A stretch of 64,000 nt of DNA from Pedobacter psychrotolerans (lineage in GTDB: Bacteria; Bacteroidota; Bacteroidia; Sphingobacteriales; Sphingobacteriaceae): the NCBI RefSeq assembly GCF_004340665.1, contig NZ_SLWO01000002.1, forward strand, positions 57,587 to 121,586, in the 5' to 3' direction. The notes beneath the pieces are model-generated. The model was not told the DNA's origin, made no database searches, and saw only the letters and a program-made list of their open reading frames with translations. The translations under genes were made by a program, and so were the position numbers. Shown piece after piece: positions 34,216-40,528 of this stretch. Position 1 is the stretch's first letter; the number at the start of each line of letters is the position of its first letter.

Positions 34216-34656
34216 ATGAAAAACTTACTATTCAGTGCATTAATATTCCTATTGCCCATTACGCTTTTGGCACAAAGACCAAAAAGCGAAGAAATAGAAT
34301 CACTTAAAATAGCTTATTTTACCCAAAAACTTGCTTTATCTCCAGATGAAGCAAAAATCTTCTGGCCGATATATAATGATATGCAGAGCGAGCAAAATGC
34401 CCTACGCAAAGAACGCATGCAAAAAATGATTTCCTTCAGAAAAGTAAATGAAATAGATAACCTTACTGATGCTCAGGTTCAAAGTTTAATTACCAGCGAA
34501 TTTGATTTTAAACAAAGAGATCTCAATCTGGATAAAAAGTATTACAGTAAATTTAAATCAAAACTACCTATCAAAATCATTGGGAAATTTTACCGGGCTC
34601 AGGAAGGATTTAAAAGGGAACTGCTGAATAAATTTAGAGGAGGCCAGAAAAATTAA
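34216..34656 (+). CDS. Small periplasmic sensor-like protein of the ECF operon
   Basis: The 146-residue product has a signal peptide (MKNLLFSALIFLLPITLLAQ) and an all-helical, highly charged mature part: AYFTQKLALSPDEAKIFWPIYNDM, NALRKERMQKMISF, LNLDKKYYSKFKSKLP, EGFKRELLNKFRGG. It resembles the Spy/CpxP-like proteins often annotated in Bacteroidota as sensors of ECF-type sigma factors. Two bp separate it from the putative anti-sigma gene, and a terminator closes the operon at 34660. Confidence 0.8.
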   Translation: MKNLLFSALIFLLPITLLAQRPKSEEIESLKIAYFTQKLALSPDEAKIFWPIYNDMQSEQNALRKERMQKMISFRKVNEIDNLTDAQVQSLITSEFDFKQRDLNLDKKYYSKFKSKLPIKIIGKFYRAQEGFKRELLNKFRGGQKN

Positions 34657-34659
34657 ACG

Positions 34660-34691
34660 AAAGACTTGCAGTACGCAGGTCTTTTTGTTTT
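34660..34691 (+). terminator. Rho-independent terminator of the sigma operon
   Basis: AAAGACTTGC (34660-34669) pairs with GCAGGTCTTT (34675-34684) with one G-T pair, followed by TTGTTTT. The T-tract may also supply the TTTG -33 element of the next gene. Confidence 0.8.
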
Positions 34692-34710
34692 AAAGGCTAT
34701 TGTATTTCCG

Positions 34711-34718
34711 TACTTTTG
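34711..34718 (+). promoter_or_regulatory. -7 box TACTTTTG of the aminotransferase gene
   Basis: Exact TAnnTTTG match ending 4 bases before ATG 34723. A TTTG at 34684-34687 could serve as -33 element, 23 bases upstream. Confidence 0.5.
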
Positions 34719-34722
34719 TGCC

Positions 34723-35913
34723 ATGCTTACACAACGTCAGTTGTTTTTACAACACAATGCACAAACCTCTCCCGAACCACTTATGCTCGAATTTGTACGG
34801 GCCAAAGGCGTTTACATTTACGATTCATCTGATAAAAAACATTTAGATTTAATTGCCGGTATTGGTGTGAGCAATGTTGGTCACTGCCATCCAGCGGTGG
34901 TTAAGGCTATTCAGGAGCAAGCTGAAACCTATATGCATTTAATGGTATATGGTGAGTATGTACAAACACCACAAGTAAATTTTGCCAAAGCTTTAGCCGA
35001 TATTTTACCCGAAAGCTTAAGTTGTACTTATTTTTTAAATTCTGGTACCGAAGCGGTAGAAGGTGCCATGAAACTGGCTAAACGCTACACAGGCAAAAAA
35101 GGCTTTATTGCCTGTAAAAATGCTTATCATGGTAGTACACAGGGTGCCGAAAGTTTAATGGAAAGTGATTTCTATTCCTCAGGTTACGGTCCATTTTTAC
35201 CACATGTTAGCTTCATTAGGCATAATAATATCGCTGATTTAACTAAAATAACAGAAGAAATTGCAGCTGTTTTTATTGAACCTATACAGGGTGAAGCTGG
35301 AATCAGGGTAGCTGACCTGGATTATATGGTGGCCTTAAAAGCAAAGTGCCAGGAAACCGGAACCTTATTGATTTTCGATGAAATTCAATCAGGCTTCGGG
35401 AGAAGTGGTAAAATGTTCGCCTTTGAGCATTATAATATAGTACCAGATGTTCTGCTTCTGGCAAAAGGAATTGGTGGCGGCATGCCCATCGGTGCTTTTA
35501 TCAGTTCGTTGGAAATTATGTCCGTTCTATCACATACCCCAATTTTGGGACATATGACCACTTTTGGAGGTCACCCGGTTTGTTGCGCAGCCGGTTTAGC
35601 TACCCTAAGAACTTTGGTGGATAATGGAATTGTTGAAGATGTAGAAGAAAAAGGGCAATTATTTAAGTCGCTGTTAAAACATCCTGCAATTAAAGAAATC
35701 AGAGGGAAGGGTTTGATGCTGGCCGTTGAATTTGAAAGTTTCGAAGTGAACAAAAAAATTATCGATGCCTGTATCTTAGATGGTGTACTTTCGGATTGGT
35801 TTCTTCACTGCAGCAATTCCATGCGTATTGCTCCTCCCCTTATCATCACTAAAACAGAAATTGAGGAAGCCTGCAGCATTATCCTGAAAAATATTAACTT
35901 AGTTCTTGAGTAA
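34723..35913 (+). CDS. Class III PLP-dependent aminotransferase
   Basis: The 396-residue product has the class III fold: FLNSGTEAVEGAMKLAKRYTG, YHGSTQGAESLM, the PLP-contact LIFDEIQSGFGRSGKMFAFEH and the Schiff-base lysine Lys248 in LLLAKGIGGGMPIGAF, then GHMTTFGGHPVCCAA. It resembles the acetylornithine/4-aminobutyrate aminotransferase group; the amino donor is not determinable, and no arginine or GABA genes adjoin it. ATG 34723 is chosen over an upstream frame that overlaps the terminator and the -7 box. Confidence 0.88.
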   Translation: MLTQRQLFLQHNAQTSPEPLMLEFVRAKGVYIYDSSDKKHLDLIAGIGVSNVGHCHPAVVKAIQEQAETYMHLMVYGEYVQTPQVNFAKALADILPESLSCTYFLNSGTEAVEGAMKLAKRYTGKKGFIACKNAYHGSTQGAESLMESDFYSSGYGPFLPHVSFIRHNNIADLTKITEEIAAVFIEPIQGEAGIRVADLDYMVALKAKCQETGTLLIFDEIQSGFGRSGKMFAFEHYNIVPDVLLLAKGIGGGMPIGAFISSLEIMSVLSHTPILGHMTTFGGHPVCCAAGLATLRTLVDNGIVEDVEEKGQLFKSLLKHPAIKEIRGKGLMLAVEFESFEVNKKIIDACILDGVLSDWFLHCSNSMRIAPPLIITKTEIEEACSIILKNINLVLE

Positions 35914-35914
35914 A

Positions 35915-36005
35915 AGGTTGAATGATTAAAGCTGAAAGAATAAAGCTTAAAGACTAAAGCAAAGTGACAAACAAACGATTAAAAGCTCAAAGTATATAAA
36001 TAAAT
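35915..36005. repeat. Simple-word purine-rich repeat
   Basis: The gap between the aminotransferase and response-regulator genes is filled by degenerate words of the AAAGCTGAAAG, AATAAAGCTTAAAG, ACTAAAGC type. It is of the same general kind as the simple-word repeats elsewhere in the window but here lacks an obvious facing half. Confidence 0.4.
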
Positions 36006-36011
36006 ACCAAA

Positions 36012-36689
36012 ATGAACGTACTTATAGTTGAAGATGAAAAAAGCCTGGCGCTAGAAATGGATGAATTTTTAAGCAAAGAAGGATTTATAGTTGAACATGC
36101 CTGGAAAAAATCATCTGCAGAAGAAAAAATATTTGTTAACAACTACGATTTCATTTTACTTGATTTAGGCCTACCCGATGGCGATGGTTTTGAGGTATTG
36201 AAACAACTTAAAGCCATTAAAGACCGTGATGATGCCGTAATCATTTTAACCGCCAGAAGTGCAGTTGATGATCGCATTAAAGGTTTAGATGAAGGTGCAG
36301 ATGACTATTTACCAAAACCCTTCTCCTTAAATGAGCTTTTAGCACGCATGCATGCCATCATCAGAAGGAAACATAAACTTGAAAAAAACGAAGTTAATAT
36401 CCATAATTTTCTGTTAAACATTCAAAATAGAACGGTTTCTTTTGGTGAAGAACGACTCAATTTAACCAAAAAAGAATTCGAAATCTTTAACTACCTCGTA
36501 TTAAACAAAAATCGCGTAGTGTCTAGAATGAGCTTGACTGAACATGTTTGGGGCGATATTTTAGAAGTTAATTCTGACTCCAACTTTGTAGATGTACACG
36601 TTAAAAATTTACGCAAAAAATTGGCCGCAACCACTCCTATCGATTGGTTTGAAACCGTAAGAAGTATTGGATACAGGATTAACTGTTAA
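36012..36689 (+). CDS. OmpR-family response regulator
   Basis: The 225-residue product has an N-terminal receiver domain with the phospho-acceptor Asp51 in FILLDLGLPDGDGFEV, the acidic pair in VEDE at the start, Lys in DYLPKPFSL, and a C-terminal winged-helix DNA-binding domain (LNLTKKEFEIFNYLVLNKNR, DVHVKNLRKKL, ETVRSIGYRINC). It pairs with the histidine kinase 277 bp downstream. Target genes cannot be told. Confidence 0.93.
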   Translation: MNVLIVEDEKSLALEMDEFLSKEGFIVEHAWKKSSAEEKIFVNNYDFILLDLGLPDGDGFEVLKQLKAIKDRDDAVIILTARSAVDDRIKGLDEGADDYLPKPFSLNELLARMHAIIRRKHKLEKNEVNIHNFLLNIQNRTVSFGEERLNLTKKEFEIFNYLVLNKNRVVSRMSLTEHVWGDILEVNSDSNFVDVHVKNLRKKLAATTPIDWFETVRSIGYRINC

Positions 36690-36699
36690 GCAGAGAGAT

Positions 36700-36966
36700 G
36701 GTGATTTTGGGAAGATGGTAAGTTGATGAAATCGGTTAGAAGGTTAGATGTTTAGTTGGTAAGCTGAAGTTTGAGGAGATGTCAAATCGACCAATAAGAT
36801 TATAAAATTTATATTTTAGATACCTTAATGCTTTAAACAAATTAAGACCTTATCCATCTACCGCTCTAAACGCCTAATCCTCTAACCCAACTTTCTCAAC
36901 TAAACGCCTAACCCATACTAACCCTCTAACACAAATCTACCAACTGACCACCTAACCAACTCCCCC
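36700..36966. repeat. Long degenerate inverted simple repeat between regulator and kinase genes
   Basis: The left part is G/T-rich with GGTTAG-type words (GGTTAGAAGGTTAGATG, TTTAGTTGGTAAG). The right part, from about 36850, is their C/A-rich complement (CGCCTAATCCTCTAACCC, AACTAAACGCCTAACCC, CTAACCCTCTAACAC, ACCACCTAACCAACTCCC). The middle is AT-rich. The whole gap could fold into one large imperfect hairpin, although the arms match only loosely. No ORF. Confidence 0.6.
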
Positions 36967-38271
36967 ATGAAATTACAGGTTAAGTTTTCTTTATACAATG
37001 CGGTAACTAAAATTGCTATTATATTGCTTTTAGGAGCTGCCATTTTATTTTCATTGGAAAGACTTGCCTATAATCAACTGGATAATCGACTGATTAAGAA
37101 AAAGAATAAGATTATCAAAAACCTGACGGATAGCGAAATTGATAGCTTACTCAATAATCAAGATTCTTTTACTGACTACAATATTTTAAAAGAGGAGTTC
37201 ATTGTTTTACAAGATATTCCCGACAATCAGAAGGATTCTTCAGCGATTGTTTACACAGAGCGACGTGAAATTGAAGGCAATATTGAAGTCTACCGCATTT
37301 TAAATTACAAATTTTCTTACCACACCAATTGGTATAACCTGGAAATTGGTGAAACCATGACGACCCTCCAGTCAATTAAAAATTCTATTCGTTTTTATAC
37401 ACTCATTGTACTGGTTATTGCCCTATTGATCACTCTAGTGGCTGATTACGCTTTTTCAAATTATTTACTCAAACCTTTTTACCTGATCATTGATAAAAAA
37501 ATCAATAAGGTTGATGATCCCTTACATTATAATTACCAGAATATTCCCACTACTACCGAAGATTTTAAAATGCTAGATAATAGCGTAAACACATTGATGC
37601 GAAAAATAAACACCCTTTTTGCACTCGAAAAACAGTTTATTGCTAACGTTTCACATGAATTGCTGACACCTATTTCTATTTTAAGCACACGCTTTGAAAA
37701 TATGTTAAACACGCCGGAAATTCCGGTAGAGCATGAGAATAAAATTTATGCATCGATTAAAACACTGAATAGGCTGAAGGTGATTATTAATAGTTTGCTT
37801 TTAATTTCAAAAGTTGAAAATAACCAATACCTGAAAACGGAAGAGATAGACCTTCGGGAAAAACTCAACGATATTTATGAAGATCTGGAAGATAGAATAG
37901 CCGATAAAAATATCAGCTATCAGATTGATATACGCGATGATTATAAGTTCATTGGTAATAAGGCACTCATGCATACACTCCTGATGAACGTGATCAACAA
38001 CGCAATAAAATATAACCGTGAAGGCGGACAAATATCAATTACTGGTAATGTCATTAATCAAAAATATGTGCTTACTGTTTCAGATAATGGATTTGGTATG
38101 AGTGAAGAACTGGTGGCAAATGCTTTTGACCGTTTTAAAAGGGGAAATACTGAAGAGAATGGATTTGGTTTAGGCCTGGCTATTGTTCAAAGTATAGCCA
38201 TTTTCCATAAAATTGATATTGAAATTAAATCTGTAGAAAACGTAGGTACCAGCATTTCTATGATTTTTTAG
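36967..38271 (+). CDS. Sensor histidine kinase
   Basis: The 434-residue inner-membrane kinase has two membrane helices (about residues 12-28 and 140-158) enclosing a periplasmic domain of about 110 residues. The H-box FIANVSHELLTPISIL carries the phospho-acceptor His230, followed by the N-box MNVINNAIKYNREGG, and the G-boxes VSDNGFGMS and GFGLGLAIVQSI. The canonical Arg of the H-box (HELRTP) is Leu here. It is the partner of the preceding response regulator. Confidence 0.92.
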   Translation: MKLQVKFSLYNAVTKIAIILLLGAAILFSLERLAYNQLDNRLIKKKNKIIKNLTDSEIDSLLNNQDSFTDYNILKEEFIVLQDIPDNQKDSSAIVYTERREIEGNIEVYRILNYKFSYHTNWYNLEIGETMTTLQSIKNSIRFYTLIVLVIALLITLVADYAFSNYLLKPFYLIIDKKINKVDDPLHYNYQNIPTTTEDFKMLDNSVNTLMRKINTLFALEKQFIANVSHELLTPISILSTRFENMLNTPEIPVEHENKIYASIKTLNRLKVIINSLLLISKVENNQYLKTEEIDLREKLNDIYEDLEDRIADKNISYQIDIRDDYKFIGNKALMHTLLMNVINNAIKYNREGGQISITGNVINQKYVLTVSDNGFGMSEELVANAFDRFKRGNTEENGFGLGLAIVQSIAIFHKIDIEIKSVENVGTSISMIF

Positions 38272-38319
38272 ACCACATACAAGTTAATCAATCCATCAGT
38301 TTCATCTATTTCAATTTCG

Positions 38320-38327
38320 TACCTTTG
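38320..38327 (+). promoter_or_regulatory. -7 box TACCTTTG of the DISM-zinc ribbon gene
   Basis: Exact TAnnTTTG match, 7 bases upstream of ATG 38335. It indicates transcription independent of the kinase gene, whose stop is 63 bp upstream. Confidence 0.55.
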
Positions 38328-38334
38328 AAGCTAC

Positions 38335-40239
38335 ATGCCGATGCCACTATTTTTTAAGAAAGTATTTCTGCTCGTTATAGGCTTTTTATTATGGCTTGTA
38401 CCAGATTTGATGGCTCAAAAAGTGGTACAAATACAAGCGTCTGCTCCTCAACATATTTTTACTTTTAAAGAAATTGAGGTTTTGGAAGATCCGGCTGATC
38501 AATATGAAATTAATCAAATCAGCAGTAAAGCATTCGAACATTTGTTCAAGGCCAGTATCACCAGCACACCACAAACCAAAAATCTTAATAAAACTTATTG
38601 GTTTCGAATAAAAATCAGAGGGAATGAAAAAGTAGAAAAACCATTTCTGCTGGAGTTTTTTGATCAAACCATTGATCACATTACAGTCTTCATTCCACAG
38701 GCTGATGGCACTTACCATATTGAATCATTAGGCGATACTCATAATTTCAATAAAAGGCTGATCAACCATAAAAACTTTGAAATTCCCATTAAAAATAGCT
38801 CCAATAATGTTCGAACATATTATTTTAAAATAAAATCATCTCAAATTTCAGATATCATTATTGTGTTGAGGTCTGCCGAATGGTTTATTTCATATGCACT
38901 AGATGAATACTTCTATTTTGGAATTTTTTATGGAATGATCCTGGTCTTCAGTTTCTACAACCTGATTATGTATATCTCTATCAGGCAGAAACAATATCTG
39001 TATTATGTTCTCTATAACCTGAGTGTTGGATTTTTCGAAATGAGTACCGATGGTATTGCGTATCAATACCTGTGGCCAAATGCACCAGCTTGGAATCAGG
39101 TAGCCTATGCATTTGCCCTTTGTACCACCAGTGTATTTGCCCTGCTTTTCACCAGAGAATTATTACTGGTTAAATCAAAGGCACCAAAAATAAACAGGTT
39201 AATTACGGGTGTGATCATCTTAAGGATTATCTTTTTTTCATACTGTTATCTTTTTGATCAGACTTTATTCAGCTTTAAATTTATAGAGGCTATCCCCCTT
39301 TCAGTGGCTTTCTTTACCGGAATCTATATTTACAAAAAAGGCTATAAGCCTGCCCGCTTCTTTGTGCTGGGCTATAGCTTTCTGTTTATAGGCTTTGTGC
39401 TTAAGTTCTTAATCATGCTGGGTATCGATTGGCTGAACTTTGGTGTCATCAGTTATTACAGTCTTAGTTTTTGTTTCATTATGGAAATGGTTTTCTTATC
39501 CTTTGCCATTGGAGATAAGGTAAGAATTTTGAAATTGAACAGGGATAAGGCGCAACAAAAAATCATCCGCCAAATGGCAGTTAATGCCAAATTAAAGGAT
39601 ACGGTAAACCGTGAACTGGAAAGTAAAGTAGAAGAACGTACACGTGATGTTTTTCACAAATCATTAATTATTGAAAGCAAGAACCAAGCTTTAGAAGAAG
39701 CGAATATTTTACTGCAAAAGCAAGCTGAAGAGATTTCAAGAATGAATGTTTTATTGGAGCAGGATAATGAAGAGCTTCAAACCAATGTTGAAAAAATAAC
39801 CCGTGATCGGGTTATGAATACTGAGGTGGATTTTGAGGAGTTTAGTAAAATTTACCCTGACAAAGAAACCTGCTATGAGTTTTTAGCAGAACTTAAATGG
39901 AAAAATGGCTACCACTGTAGAAAATGCAGCAATGATCATTATTTTAGTGGTCACATCTTACATAGCCGCCGTTGTAGTAAATGCGGTTATGAAGAATCAG
40001 TTACTACTTACACCATTTTTCACAATACACGGATTCCGATTAATAAAGCCTTCTATATGATTTTCCTGATTTATTCATCAAAAGGAAAAATCTCTTCACA
40101 TAAACTTTCAGAGTTACTTACCATCAGACAAAGTACTTGCTGGACTTTCGGATCTCGAATTAAAAAAGTGATGGAGGACCGCAAGAAAACACTTAAAAAA
40201 AGTGGTAAAAATGGTTGGAGCCAGCTCGTAATTGAATAA
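38335..40239 (+). CDS. 7TM DISM-type sensor fused to an IS1595-type transposase zinc ribbon and HTH
   Basis: The 634-residue product has a signal peptide (about 1-28), a periplasmic DISMED2-like beta domain (about 45-185; YWFRIKIRGNE), seven hydrophobic helices (about 188-395, the 7TMR-DISM core), and a cytoplasmic coiled coil (about 400-500; ELESKVEERTRDVFHKS). A C-terminal domain follows whose sequence matches the N-terminal part of IS1595 transposases: DKETCYEFLAELKWKNG, zinc ribbon Cys528, Cys531, Cys547, Cys550, then TTYTIFHNTRIPINKAF, SSKGKISSHKLSELL and RIKKVMEDRKK. The DDE nuclease domain is absent; the protein ends 30 residues later. No kinase, cyclase or GGDEF domain is present. It lies directly upstream of susC. 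I infer a membrane-tethered transcription regulator of that locus. ATG 38341 is an alternative start. Confidence 0.88.
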   Translation: MPMPLFFKKVFLLVIGFLLWLVPDLMAQKVVQIQASAPQHIFTFKEIEVLEDPADQYEINQISSKAFEHLFKASITSTPQTKNLNKTYWFRIKIRGNEKVEKPFLLEFFDQTIDHITVFIPQADGTYHIESLGDTHNFNKRLINHKNFEIPIKNSSNNVRTYYFKIKSSQISDIIIVLRSAEWFISYALDEYFYFGIFYGMILVFSFYNLIMYISIRQKQYLYYVLYNLSVGFFEMSTDGIAYQYLWPNAPAWNQVAYAFALCTTSVFALLFTRELLLVKSKAPKINRLITGVIILRIIFFSYCYLFDQTLFSFKFIEAIPLSVAFFTGIYIYKKGYKPARFFVLGYSFLFIGFVLKFLIMLGIDWLNFGVISYYSLSFCFIMEMVFLSFAIGDKVRILKLNRDKAQQKIIRQMAVNAKLKDTVNRELESKVEERTRDVFHKSLIIESKNQALEEANILLQKQAEEISRMNVLLEQDNEELQTNVEKITRDRVMNTEVDFEEFSKIYPDKETCYEFLAELKWKNGYHCRKCSNDHYFSGHILHSRRCSKCGYEESVTTYTIFHNTRIPINKAFYMIFLIYSSKGKISSHKLSELLTIRQSTCWTFGSRIKKVMEDRKKTLKKSGKNGWSQLVIE

Positions 40240-40302
40240 TAAGTCTTGCTAATTAGTCACATTTATGTTATTTGGTTAAATCAGCAAAAATAATTTGATC
40301 GG

Positions 40303-40409
40303 TATTTAAGCGTATCAAAATCGCCCCGAAGCCTTATCCATTCCTTTAACTTAATAACTGATAATCAGGCTAAAGCGTATCAAGATAACTGCGGTACTAA
40401 AGCGTATCA
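40303..40409 (+). promoter_or_regulatory. Three direct AAGCGTATCA repeats upstream of susC, putative operators
   Basis: AAGCGTATCA occurs at 40308-40317, 40373-40382 and 40400-40409. Copies 1 and 3 share a longer form, GGTAYTWAAGCGTATCA; copies 2 and 3 share CTAAAGCGTATCA. Spacings are 65 and 27 bp. All are in the same orientation and lie 60-160 bp upstream of the likely susC -33 element, where an activator would bind. The natural candidate binder is the zinc-ribbon sensor encoded just upstream; this link is inference. Confidence 0.65.
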
Positions 40410-40467
40410 TAAATTTTATAAAATACTATAAATCAGTTATTTACACTAAAATTAACTTTCAGAAAAC

Positions 40468-40499
40468 TTGTTTTTAACATGAATTGCATAGTAACTTTA
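40468..40499 (+). promoter_or_regulatory. susC promoter (TTG ... TAACTTTA)
   Basis: A -33 type TTG at 40468-40470 and a -7 type TAACTTTA at 40492-40499 are separated by 21 bases, the spacing known for Bacteroidota promoters. The last position of the -7 box deviates from consensus, as might be expected of an activator-dependent promoter. ATG 40529 follows 30 bases later. Confidence 0.5.
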
Positions 40500-40528
40500 C
40501 CTCATATAATATTAACAAAGCAAAAATT

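Noticed and set aside
36690..36966. Small RNA gene between regulator and kinase
   Set aside because: The structure arises from low-complexity complementary words, with no promoter box or terminator to define a transcript.
38335..40239. Zinc-ribbon end as a recent IS insertion that truncated the sensor gene
   Set aside because: The frame is continuous with a smooth coiled-coil join, no terminal inverted repeats or target duplication flank the domain, and no remnant of the DDE nuclease follows the stop.
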